A program made the translations under genes and the position numbers. This document shows, in pieces, positions 7,584 through 15,340 of a stretch of DNA of 53,817 nt (the stretch's first letter is position 1; every line of letters begins with the position of its first letter). The DNA lies in the NCBI GenBank assembly GCA_903873945.1, contig CAIQQM010000011.1:1-53817 (forward strand). Direction: 5' to 3'. Below the pieces are notes generated by a model. The model saw only the letters and a program-made list of their open reading frames with translations, was not told the DNA's origin and ran no database searches. The DNA comes from an uncultured Verrucomicrobiota bacterium. GTDB taxonomy: Bacteria > Verrucomicrobiota > Verrucomicrobiia > Limisphaerales > UBA8199.

Positions 7584-7910
7584 GTGAATGTAATCCAACA
7601 CATTTTAATCTTTTGCTTGCGTCTTTATCGGTGGACGCTTTCTCCCGCTCAGGCATTTCTGTTCGGGCCGCTCGGCGGCTGCCGCTTCACTCCAAGCTGC
7701 TCCGAATATGCTCTGGAAGCCCTTCAAACTCGCGGCGCATTGGCCGGAATCTGGCTGGCCCTGAAACGGATCTGTCGCTGTCATCCGTGGGGCGGCTGCG
7801 GCCATGACTCCGTGCCTGCGCGCAAACCCATAATCCAAATCCGGGAACCTGGCGCGAGCGGCCGATGCTCTGCCCCGCCGTCGTTCCCCTGTACCATTCC
7901 ACTTTCCTGA
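7584..7910 (+). CDS. yidD: Membrane protein insertion efficiency factor YidD
   Basis: YidD is a small inner-membrane-associated protein that aids YidC-dependent insertion. The signature is plain: [12 protein letters not shown], then [17 protein letters not shown], then [14 protein letters not shown], matching the family's Y-x-x-x-[IL]-S-P, C-R-[FY]-x-P-[ST]-C-S-x-Y and RC-x-P-x-x-x-G-x-D-P-V-P. A GTG at 7584 is the likely start (a TTG at 7578 is possible). The product of 108 aa is longer than usual (70-90) because of a C-terminal tail after the VP motif. It ends 5 bp before the yidC ATG, so translation is probably coupled. Confidence 0.92.
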   Translation: MNVIQHILIFCLRLYRWTLSPAQAFLFGPLGGCRFTPSCSEYALEALQTRGALAGIWLALKRICRCHPWGGCGHDSVPARKPIIQIREPGASGRCSAPPSFPCTIPLS

Positions 7911-7915
7911 ACCGC

Positions 7916-9712
7916 ATGGACCGTAAATCAATCATTATCCTGGTCGTCTGTTTCGTCGTGTTGGTGCTTTGGTATCCGTTGGTGGTCAACAAGCTTTATC
8001 CGCCTAAACCCCTGCCTGCCGGCTCGACCAACGTGCCCGTGGCAACTGTTGCCGCAAACAATCTGCCGTCGGCGGTGCCCGCTCTGCTCCAACCCGCCGC
8101 GGCGCCCGCGACTGTGCCTCTGGGTTTTGCCAGCACTAATGTACCGGAAGAGTTGTTAGTTGTGACCAATGACAATGCGCATTACACCTTCACTTCCCGT
8201 GGCGGCGGTTTGCAGCTCATTGAACTCCTGCATTACCCGGAAACCATCTCCAGACACCGCGAGAAACAGGAGGGAACCAATAACGTGGCCACCCTCAATA
8301 CCTTCACGCTCGCGCCGACCCTCGCGTTGCTGGATGGCGATGCGGTGCAGGGTGACGGCATTTTCAAACTGAACCGCATTGAAAACGGAGTGCGCGCCGA
8401 AAAAACTCTCACCAACGGTCTGACCATCGTTAAGGATTTCCAGCTCAACCCGGACTACCTCGTCAAGGCCGTGGTCCGGCTCGAGAATCGCTCCGGGAAA
8501 GCGCTCGCCTTACCGGCCCAGAACTGGTTTGTGGGCACAGCTACGCCTATGGGCCCGCGTGACAATGGCTTGGTGGTGGGCGCGCTTTGGTACAATGGCG
8601 CAAAAACCGAGGAAGTCGGTGCCAGCTACTTCTCATCGCGCGGATTTGCCTGCACCCCGCGCATTCCCCCCGCCGAATATCGCAACGGCGCAAGCAACGT
8701 CGTCTGGGTCGCTGTCCACAACCAGTTTTTCACCCTCGCCGCCATGCCCCAGCAGCCGGCGCAGGCTGTGGTGGTGCAAAAGGTTGATTTGCCCCGCCCA
8801 ACCGGCGAGGAAGCGGCCACAATTTCCGCCACGGCTCCGCCCCCTCAAGGTTACCAGGCCGCGCTGGTCTATCCCGCGTTCACCATCGAGCCCGGCAAGA
8901 GCCTCGAACGTCAGGTCATGTTGTTCGCCGGACCAAAGGAATACCAGACTCTTGCCCGCGTCGGGGATCGCTTGAACAACAACCTCGATCTGGTCATGAA
9001 CTTCGGTTGGTTCGGATTTGTTTCCAAGGCGCTGCTGCTGAGCATGAACGTGCTGCATCACCACCTGCTGCTTTCCTATGGCTGGTCCATTATCGCCATT
9101 ACCGTCATCATCAAGGTCGTTTTTTGGCCGCTCACCCAGGCTAGCACCCGCTCTATGAAGCGGATGCAGGCGTTTCAGCCCCAGATGAACGCCATTAAGG
9201 AAAAATACAAGGATGATCCGGTTAAGATGAACAAGAAGACCATGGAGTTCATGAGAGAACACAAGGTCAGCCCGCTGGGCGGCTGTTTGCCTATGTTTCT
9301 CCAGATTCCGGTGTTTTTCGGCTTCTATCGCATGATTTTAAGCGCCATCGAACTCCGCGGCGCCCCTTTCCTCTGGGTCAGCGACTTGGCGCGCCCGGAC
9401 ACGTTATTCATTATCCCGGGCACCAATTTCCCTTTCAACCTCCTGCCGCTGATCATGGGCGCCACAATGCTCTGGCAGGCCCGCCTCACTCCCCCATCCC
9501 CGGGCATGGACCCGACCCAGGCCAAGATCATGCGCTACATGCCGCTGATGTTCATGGTGTTTCTTTACAATTTCTCATCCGGCTTGACCCTTTACTGGAC
9601 GGTGCAAAACCTCCTGACCATCGTGCAGACCAAGCTTACCAAAACTGTCCCCGAAACCGGCCCTCCGGCGAAAGGTCCGGTATTGACTCCGGCGCCCAAA
9701 AAGACCAAATAG
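7916..9712 (+). CDS. yidC: Membrane protein insertase YidC (Oxa1 family)
   Basis: YidC inserts and folds inner-membrane proteins, alone or with SecYEG. From the ATG at 7916 it has 598 aa, beginning MDRKSIIILVVCFVVLVLW, the first membrane helix. Residues about 65-350 form the large periplasmic beta domain found in didermic bacteria (FTSRGGGLQLIEL, LDGDAVQGDGIF). The conserved Oxa1 core follows with five membrane segments, including a positively charged residue in the first core helix (TVIIKVVFWPLT), the MKRMQAFQPQMNAIKEKYKDD hairpin and GGCLPMFLQIPVFFGFY. The C-terminus ends in a basic Lys-rich tail. An upstream start at 7865 would overlap yidD and is unlikely. Confidence 0.96.
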   Translation: MDRKSIIILVVCFVVLVLWYPLVVNKLYPPKPLPAGSTNVPVATVAANNLPSAVPALLQPAAAPATVPLGFASTNVPEELLVVTNDNAHYTFTSRGGGLQLIELLHYPETISRHREKQEGTNNVATLNTFTLAPTLALLDGDAVQGDGIFKLNRIENGVRAEKTLTNGLTIVKDFQLNPDYLVKAVVRLENRSGKALALPAQNWFVGTATPMGPRDNGLVVGALWYNGAKTEEVGASYFSSRGFACTPRIPPAEYRNGASNVVWVAVHNQFFTLAAMPQQPAQAVVVQKVDLPRPTGEEAATISATAPPPQGYQAALVYPAFTIEPGKSLERQVMLFAGPKEYQTLARVGDRLNNNLDLVMNFGWFGFVSKALLLSMNVLHHHLLLSYGWSIIAITVIIKVVFWPLTQASTRSMKRMQAFQPQMNAIKEKYKDDPVKMNKKTMEFMREHKVSPLGGCLPMFLQIPVFFGFYRMILSAIELRGAPFLWVSDLARPDTLFIIPGTNFPFNLLPLIMGATMLWQARLTPPSPGMDPTQAKIMRYMPLMFMVFLYNFSSGLTLYWTVQNLLTIVQTKLTKTVPETGPPAKGPVLTPAPKKTK

Positions 9713-9767
9713 ATGCCGGTCGAACTGGAATACATTCAATCATCAATAACCAACGACGTACCTGGCC

Positions 9768-10217
9768 ATGCCTGCTGAACCAAAAGCTACTTTGCAAAAA
9801 ATCCTGGAGTCCCTTGGCTTCGGCGCCACCATCGAGGAACATCGCATGGAGGAAGGTATCCTGCTTGACGTGAAAGCCGACGATTCCGGCCGCCTCATTG
9901 GACGCCAGGGCCAGACCCTTTCCGATCTCCAATACATCACCAACCGCCTGCTCTTCCAGCAAGACGCCTCAGCGCCAAAGATCATGGTGGACGTGAGCGG
10001 TTACCGCGCCCAGGCCCGCGAAGCCCTGGTCAGGAAAGCAAAGGAAGCCGCGGAAAAAGTCCGCCGTTGGGGTGACGTTGTGGAACTGGAACCGCTCAGC
10101 GCTTTCGACCGCCGCATAATCCATCAGGCGCTGAAAGATGACCCGAATATCGAGACCCACAGCGTCGAAGTCGAGGGGACTGAAAAGAAAGCCATTCTTC
10201 TCCGGCCCAAACATTGA
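9768..10217 (+). CDS. khpB: KH-R3H RNA-binding protein KhpB/Jag (without Jag-N domain)
   Basis: This 149-aa cytoplasmic RNA-binding protein has a KH domain at residues about 25-80 with the binding loop GRLIGRQG (GxxG), followed by an R3H domain at about 85-145 (SAFDRRIIHQAL, in which Arg and His are spaced by three residues, then SVEVEGTEKKAILLRPK). The Jag N-terminal domain of Firmicutes homologues is missing, which is common outside that phylum. It follows yidC by 55 bp, its usual place, and likely tunes mRNA or small RNA function. mnmE, often next in this cluster, is absent; the adjacent gene is a convergent amn. Confidence 0.9.
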   Translation: MPAEPKATLQKILESLGFGATIEEHRMEEGILLDVKADDSGRLIGRQGQTLSDLQYITNRLLFQQDASAPKIMVDVSGYRAQAREALVRKAKEAAEKVRRWGDVVELEPLSAFDRRIIHQALKDDPNIETHSVEVEGTEKKAILLRPKH

Positions 10218-10232
10218 CCGGAACTCCGGTCA
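10215..10232. terminator. Bidirectional hairpin formed by two stop codons
   Basis: The arms TGACCGG (10215-10221) and CCGGTCA (10226-10232) pair around a 4-base loop. The left arm starts with the khpB stop codon, and the right arm ends with the reverse complement of the amn stop codon. One palindrome therefore closes both convergent genes. No T run follows. Confidence 0.55.
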
Positions 10233-11000
10233 GAATCTCAGGTGCTTGACCGTTAGTCCCCGGTTGATCAACTCGCGGAGTGAGGCAATGCCGATCTTCA
10301 GGTGGGCATCGACATAATTCTTCGTTACCTGCTGATCGCTTTGCGAAGTCTTCACCCCATCCGGCACCATCGGTTGGTCTGAAACCAGCAACAGCGCCCC
10401 GCTTGGAATCTCGTTGTGAAAACCGGTGATAAAGATGGTCGCCGTTTCCATGTCGATCGCCATGCAGCGGATCCGGCGCAGGTATTTTTTCAAGTTGTCG
10501 TCATGCTCCCAAACGCGGCGGTTTGTTGTGTAAACCGTGCCCGTCCAGTAATCGCGGTGTTGATTGCGGATGGTCGTTGAGATGGCTTTTTGGAGACTGA
10601 ACGCCGGTAGCGCCGGCACTTCCGGCGGGAAATAATCGTTCGAGGTGCCGTCCCCGCGGATGGCCGCAATCGGTAGAATGAGGTCGCCGATCTTGTTCTT
10701 CTTTTTCAGCCCGCCACACTTGCCGAGGAACAGCACCGCCTTGGGCCGGATCGCGCCGAGCAGGTCCATGATCGTCGCCGCGCTCGCGCTGCCCATGCCG
10801 AAGTTGATGATGCTGATTCCGTCCGCGGTGGCGTTCGGCATCGGCCGATCCTCGCCGCGCACCGGCACGCCGTGCCACTCCGCAAACATGCGCACGTAAT
10901 TGCTGAAATTAACCAGCAGAATGTATTTTCCAAAGTCCTCCAGCGGCGTGCCGGTGTAACGCGGCAGCCAATTTGCGACAATCTCATCCTTAGTTTTCAT
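10230..11000 (-). CDS. amn: AMP nucleosidase (short form)
   Basis: AMP nucleosidase splits AMP into adenine and ribose 5-phosphate. The protein has 256 aa from the ATG at 11000, preceded by GGGGAG. It belongs to the nucleoside phosphorylase fold: SIINFGMGSASAATIMDLLG and the phosphate-site FLGKCGGL occupy residues about 65-100, and the substrate motif AIDMETATIF lies near residue 185. The R-Y-TGTP stretch near the start is typical of Amn. It lacks the extra N-terminal domain of the E. coli enzyme, as do Bacteroidetes-type short forms. It is part of a loose salvage neighbourhood with pnp (12350) and cdd (13164). Confidence 0.85.
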   Translation of the reverse strand: MKTKDEIVANWLPRYTGTPLEDFGKYILLVNFSNYVRMFAEWHGVPVRGEDRPMPNATADGISIINFGMGSASAATIMDLLGAIRPKAVLFLGKCGGLKKKNKIGDLILPIAAIRGDGTSNDYFPPEVPALPAFSLQKAISTTIRNQHRDYWTGTVYTTNRRVWEHDDNLKKYLRRIRCMAIDMETATIFITGFHNEIPSGALLLVSDQPMVPDGVKTSQSDQQVTKNYVDAHLKIGIASLRELINRGLTVKHLRF

Positions 11001-11151
11001 TAGGCTCCCCAATCTGTTTCACAGCCGGGGCGGGCAGGTCAAGCAAGTAAAATGGCACGCGGCGTCCCGGGCACGACAGTTTTGTGGGAACCAGCCTCAA
11101 AAACAGCCCCTCCGCAGGCGTCCCCGGCTTAATCCCTTGCTGCCGCTGGAC

Positions 11152-12300
11152 TCAATACTTCGGCACGGAGGGGTCGATTTGTTCCGACCAGGCGGTGATG
11201 CCGCCTTTGACGCTCTTGACGTGTTTGAAGCCTTGCTCGCGGAGAAATTCCAATGCCTTCATTGACCGCCCGCCCGCTTTGCAGTGGATGTAATAAGACT
11301 GGCCCCGGTCCAGTTCGCCGTACCGCTTGTCCAATTGGCTCAGCGGAAACAGCGGGACGCCCCGGATGCGCGCTATCTGGTGCTCGTTCGCCTCGCGCAC
11401 ATCGATGACTTTGATGCCAAGCTTCGGGTTTTCCAGCGCTTCTTTCATCTGCTGCACAGTGACTTCGTCATGGTGCGTGGTGGTTGGTCCGGAACCGGGT
11501 TTTATGCCGCAGAACATTTCGTAATCGATGAGTTTGGTGATGGTCGGGTGCTTGCCGCACACGGGGCATTCGGGGTCGCGCCGCAATTTGAGTTCGCGGA
11601 AGGTCATGTCGAGCGCGTTGTAGAGCAACAACCGGTTGATGAGCGATACGCCGCGCCCGAGGGCGAGCTTCAGGACTTCGGTGGCTTGGATGAGGCCGAT
11701 AATGCCGGGCAGCACTCCCAGGACTCCGCCTTCGGCGCAACTGGGCACCGTGCCGGGCGGAGGAGGTTCTGGATAAAGGCAGCGATAGCATGGCCCGCCC
11801 AAATGCGGCGCGAACACGCTCGTTTGGCCTTCAAACCCGAAAATCGAGCCATACACATTCGGCTTCTTCAGCAGCACACAGGCATCGTTAGTGAGATATC
11901 GCGTGGGAAAGTTGTCTGTGCCGTCCACGACGATGTCGTATTGCTGGATAATGTCGAAAGCATTCCCGCTCGTGAGGCGGGTATTATGGATTACGACCTG
12001 GACGTTTGGATTGATGCGGTTGAGGGCCTCTTTGGCCGACTTCGTTTTTGGTTGCCCAATATCCCCGGTGCCGTGAATCACCTGGCGTTGAAGGTTTGAG
12101 AGGTCCACCGTGTCGAAATCCAGAACGCCGAGTTTGCCGATGCCCGCCGCGGCAAGGTACATCGCGATGGGCGAGCCCAGCCCGCCCGCCCCGATGCAGA
12201 GCGCGCTTGTGGAACAAATTTTCTTTTGGCCCTCCAGTCCCACCTCGGGCAAAGTTAAATGCCGCGAGTAACGGCGGATTTCGTCGTTGTCTAATTCCAT
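11152..12300 (-). CDS. moeB: MoeB/ThiF-type adenylyltransferase fused to rhodanese
   Basis: E1-like enzyme that adenylates the C-terminal Gly-Gly of a small sulfur-carrier protein (MoaD or ThiS type). Product is 382 aa from the ATG at 12300. Residues about 5-250 hold the ThiF fold: the RYSRHLTLPEVG opening, nucleotide loop GAGGLGS, DFDTVDLSNLQRQ, VVDGTDNFPTRY, and two Zn-binding pairs, CYRC and CPVC. A rhodanese domain follows (about 280-375) with the persulfide-forming Cys in HCKAGGRS, so activation and sulfur transfer are carried on one chain, as in eukaryotic MOCS3/Uba4. The target carrier is not in this window. It diverges from pnp over only 49 bp. Confidence 0.88.
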   Translation of the reverse strand: MELDNDEIRRYSRHLTLPEVGLEGQKKICSTSALCIGAGGLGSPIAMYLAAAGIGKLGVLDFDTVDLSNLQRQVIHGTGDIGQPKTKSAKEALNRINPNVQVVIHNTRLTSGNAFDIIQQYDIVVDGTDNFPTRYLTNDACVLLKKPNVYGSIFGFEGQTSVFAPHLGGPCYRCLYPEPPPPGTVPSCAEGGVLGVLPGIIGLIQATEVLKLALGRGVSLINRLLLYNALDMTFRELKLRRDPECPVCGKHPTITKLIDYEMFCGIKPGSGPTTTHHDEVTVQQMKEALENPKLGIKVIDVREANEHQIARIRGVPLFPLSQLDKRYGELDRGQSYYIHCKAGGRSMKALEFLREQGFKHVKSVKGGITAWSEQIDPSVPKY

Positions 12301-12349
12301 AACCAAGGCTAAGCTGGCCGCATCAGTACAGTCGAATCATAGAGCAATA

Positions 12350-13180
12350 ATGAGCAAAGAACAACCATCTCCGAAAATCGCGGCGGCGCGGCTGAAACAA
12401 TTGTCGCGCCTCCGTCCGACTCTGGCCATCATCCTAGGCAGCGGGTTTCATCATGTGCTCAGCGCCCTCGATGAGGACGCGAGGATTTCCTATGCCAAAC
12501 TCCCGGGCTTTCCGCCGGTCGGCGTCAGTGGCCATGCCGGCGAGCTGTTCATCGGCCGCTTGGGCGGCGTTCCGGTGATGGTGCTGAGTGGTAGGGCGCA
12601 TTTCTACGAAGGCCATCCGATGGCGCTGGTGACATTCGCCGTCCGCGTTCTCGCAGCCTATGGCATCAAGGATGTGCTGCTCACCAACGCCGCGGGCGGT
12701 GCCGCTCGCAGTTTTCGCCCGGGCGACTTCATGGTGTTAACCGACCACATCAATCTCATGGGCACCAATCCGCTGCGTGGCGCGCCTGTGGCCGGCTTGC
12801 CTAGGTTTGTGGATATGACCCGCGCTTACGATGTCAAATTGATTGAGCTTCTGCGCAAGGCCGGCCGGGAGTGCGGGATAAAAGTCCGTTCCGGCGTTTA
12901 TATGGCGGTCTGCGGTCCGAGCTATGAGACGCCCGCTGAGGTTCGCGCCTTTACCAAACTTGGCGCGGATGCGATTGGGATGAGCACCGTTCCGGAGGCG
13001 GTTGTTGCCCGCCAATGCGGGATGAACGTTGCGGGGGTATCCTGCATCACCAACCTTGCGGCCGGCAGGAGTGGCCAGGCCCTCTCACACGCGGAAGTCT
13101 TGGAAACAGCGGAAAGGGTGAAGGTTTTGGCAGCCCAAATGCTTAAGAATTTTGCGAAATTATATGCCCGTGGCAAATAA
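12350..13180 (+). CDS. punA: Purine-nucleoside phosphorylase (trimeric type)
   Basis: Cleaves inosine and guanosine (and deoxy forms) with phosphate to free base and ribose 1-phosphate. The ATG at 12350 gives 276 aa, normal for the family; the longer frame from 12287 would run into the divergent moeB start. Motifs: ILGSGF near the N-terminus, the phosphate-binding SGRAHFYEGHP, TNAAGGAA, the base-site GVYMAVCGPSYETPAEVR, GMSTVPEAVVARQCG and the purine-specific TNLAAG. Its last 17 bases overlap the start of cdd, so the two salvage enzymes are translationally linked. Confidence 0.92.
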   Translation: MSKEQPSPKIAAARLKQLSRLRPTLAIILGSGFHHVLSALDEDARISYAKLPGFPPVGVSGHAGELFIGRLGGVPVMVLSGRAHFYEGHPMALVTFAVRVLAAYGIKDVLLTNAAGGAARSFRPGDFMVLTDHINLMGTNPLRGAPVAGLPRFVDMTRAYDVKLIELLRKAGRECGIKVRSGVYMAVCGPSYETPAEVRAFTKLGADAIGMSTVPEAVVARQCGMNVAGVSCITNLAAGRSGQALSHAEVLETAERVKVLAAQMLKNFAKLYARGK

Positions 13181-13565
13181 GAGACGGTTAATACTGGCCG
13201 CAGTCAAGGCCCGACAGGGCGCGGTCGCGCCTTATTCGAAGTTCAAGGTCGGCGCGGCCTTGCTGACGGAATCCGGCGAGATCATCACCGGAGCTAACGT
13301 GGAGAGTGCCAGCTACGGACTGACGTGCTGCGCGGAGCGGGTCGCCCTGTTCAAGGCGCTGACCGGCGGTCGGAGAGGTTTCGTCGCCGTCGCGGTTGTC
13401 GCCCGGTTGACCGGAGGTGCGACTCCTTGTGGTGCCTGCCGCCAACTGCTTAGCGAGTATGCCCCCGACGCCGTGGTGTGGGTCGCGGACAGCCGCAAGC
13501 TCCGTCAGGTCAGAGAATTTTCCGTCAAGGAATTGTTGCCTGCCGCTTTCGCCGAAGTGCCGTAA
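13164..13565 (+). CDS. cdd: Cytidine deaminase
   Basis: Deaminates cytidine and deoxycytidine to uridine and deoxyuridine. The product has 133 aa, matching the tetrameric class. Zn and catalytic motifs are intact: CAER (Cys and the proton-shuttling Glu) at about residue 51 and PCGACRQ (two Cys ligands) at about 88. The substrate-binding phrase KFKVGAALL and the GANVESASYGLT segment are typical. The ATG at 13164 lies inside the end of punA, pointing to an operon for ribonucleoside salvage. Confidence 0.94.
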   Translation: MPVANKRRLILAAVKARQGAVAPYSKFKVGAALLTESGEIITGANVESASYGLTCCAERVALFKALTGGRRGFVAVAVVARLTGGATPCGACRQLLSEYAPDAVVWVADSRKLRQVREFSVKELLPAAFAEVP

Positions 13566-13622
13566 GCTTCGTAATGGGAAGAAGGGCCCGAGCCGTGATT
13601 TAGCGGCCGGAAAGTTCTGTCA

Positions 13623-15146
13623 ATGGAGCCTGATGTGGTATTTGAGTTGGAGAATGCCGGTTGGCCGGTGCTGCTGGTGGACGGCGCTGGCGCCATCTGC
13701 CGTGCCAATCAAGCCGCGCTCAGACTTTTTGGCCCTGCTCTGGAAGGCGGGTCCGCTTTGCTATCGGCCATTTGGTCGCCCGGGAATGGCGACAATGCTG
13801 AACAGTTCCTTGCGCATTGGGAACGCGCTCCCGCCCCGCCCCTTTTGCTGAAGTTCCGGGGCAGGGACGGCCAGACCGTTTCGCAGTTCACTTGCGTCAG
13901 TGTCTTTACCAAAGGCAGCCAGAAATATTTTGTGCTCCAATTGTTGTCCGAGAGCGCAACTGCGCCGGCTACGGCGGTGGTAAAGAGCCCGGGGGGCGAA
14001 GCAAATGCCGCCCATAAACAGAAACTGGATTGCGCATTGCAATTGGCGCGAACGGTGGCGCTCGATTTCAATAATGCCTTAACCAGCATTCTCGGCCACA
14101 CTTCGTTGGTCCTGAGCCAGATGGAACCCGCCCACCCGTGGCGCCGGTCGCTGCTCGAGGTCGAAAAATCGGCCGCCAAAGCCGCGGAAATCGCCAACGA
14201 CCTTGGCACCTTCAGCCGCCAGGAAAAGGAGACGCGTGCGCAACCCGCCGGGAACCTGAATCTGCTCCTGCAGCGCTGTGTCGAGTTCCTTCAGCAGAAT
14301 GCCAGCCCCGAACCGCCCGCTTGGGCGCTGCAGTGGGAACGAAAGCTGTTTTCCGCCAAGTTTGACGAAGCCAAGATGCAGCAGGCTTTTATCAAAATCC
14401 TGGAGAATTCTATCCAGGCCTTGAAGGGTCCGGGCCGCATCACCATCCAGACTCGCAACCTTGAACTGACTCAATCCACCCAGGACCGTAACGTGCAACT
14501 GGTCGCGGGCAACTACGTGTGCGTCGAGATTTCCGATAACGGTTGTGGCATTGAATTGGATGTGCTGCCGCGCATTTTCGAACCCTTCTTCACCACCAAA
14601 CGCGGCGCCAACCATCGCGGGCTGGGCCTCGCTTGGGTCTATGGCATCGTTACCAACCACGGTGGCGGCGTTGCCGTTTCGAGCCAGCCGGGCGTGGGCA
14701 CTTCCGTGCGGGTGTATCTGCCGGCCGAAAAAAGAATCGTCAGGGACAGCGGCGTTCCTTCAGACGACTTGAGCGGCAATCAAACCATCCTGATCGTGGA
14801 TGACGAGGATTTGCTGCTCACCATGGGCCAGACGATCCTTTCGGCTTACGGCTATCACGTCCTCACCGCTAATAGCGGGCAGCGCGCCCTGGACATTCTT
14901 TCCAAAAATGACTCCCCGGTCGACCTGATGATCACCGACCTCGTGATGCCCGCGATGAGTGGTCGGGAGCTGGTCGAGCATATCCGCCAGATCTCGCCGG
15001 ACATGCGCATCCTATGCACGAGCGGTTACGTCTGGCCGTCTGGACAGGAAAATGATTCGGCATATTTGCAAAAACCGTTCACCAGCCAGGAGCTCTTGCT
15101 CAAAGTCAAACAGGCATTGGCAGCCGATCAAATCAGCGCCGGTTGA
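13623..15146 (+). CDS. Hybrid sensor kinase-like protein with receiver domain; phospho-His replaced
   Basis: 507 aa, no membrane segment, so a cytoplasmic sensor. Residues about 5-115 look like a PAS-type domain. The dimerisation helix follows at about 140-165, with the sequence VALDFNNALTSILGH; in this kinase family (HisKA, A-H-D-F-N-N) the second residue of the box is the phospho-acceptor His, but here it is Leu (residue 147, codon CTC at 14061-14063). The ATPase domain is complete: N-box ILENSIQAL, G1 ISDNGCGIELD, F-box FEPFFTTK, G2 RGLGLAWVYGI. A receiver domain (about 385-500) keeps acidic residues VDDED and the phospho-Asp 439 in MITDLVMP. It stands alone 57 bp after cdd. See findings. 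Confidence 0.85.
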   Translation: MEPDVVFELENAGWPVLLVDGAGAICRANQAALRLFGPALEGGSALLSAIWSPGNGDNAEQFLAHWERAPAPPLLLKFRGRDGQTVSQFTCVSVFTKGSQKYFVLQLLSESATAPATAVVKSPGGEANAAHKQKLDCALQLARTVALDFNNALTSILGHTSLVLSQMEPAHPWRRSLLEVEKSAAKAAEIANDLGTFSRQEKETRAQPAGNLNLLLQRCVEFLQQNASPEPPAWALQWERKLFSAKFDEAKMQQAFIKILENSIQALKGPGRITIQTRNLELTQSTQDRNVQLVAGNYVCVEISDNGCGIELDVLPRIFEPFFTTKRGANHRGLGLAWVYGIVTNHGGGVAVSSQPGVGTSVRVYLPAEKRIVRDSGVPSDDLSGNQTILIVDDEDLLLTMGQTILSAYGYHVLTANSGQRALDILSKNDSPVDLMITDLVMPAMSGRELVEHIRQISPDMRILCTSGYVWPSGQENDSAYLQKPFTSQELLLKVKQALAADQISAG

Positions 15147-15169
15147 CCGCAACCTGAATTGACGGAATC

Positions 15170-15304
15170 TTAAGCGGGCACGGCGTAAATGTTCGCCATG
15201 TGATGGAGTTCGGCAATGTTGAAACAGTCAAACGCGCTGTGGAAATTGACGCGGGCATCGCCCGCGTGTCCCGGAGAACACTTCCTGGCCGTCTTGAAAA
15301 ACAA
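15170..15304 (-). CDS. Possible 44-aa small protein or readthrough tail of the M29 peptidase
   Basis: After the TAA of the M29 peptidase (15343-15341) the same frame stays open for 56 more codons to a TAA at 15172-15170. The residues look protein-like: EVYFLFFKTARKCSPGH, then DARVNFHSAFDCFN, then IAELHHMANIYAVPA. A TTG at 15304 is preceded 8 bases upstream by GGGAGG, a good ribosome-binding site, giving a 44-aa product. It is rich in His, Cys and aromatics. I do not recognise the family. Alternatives are a readthrough extension or a truncated older gene. Confidence 0.4.
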   Translation of the reverse strand: MFFKTARKCSPGHAGDARVNFHSAFDCFNIAELHHMANIYAVPA

Positions 15305-15340
15305 GAAGTAAACCTCCCGCTTGCCGTCGGCAACCGCCGC

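Noticed and set aside
11284-12099. 271-aa plus-strand frame
   Set aside because: Antisense of the MoeB-rhodanese gene with no recognisable domain.
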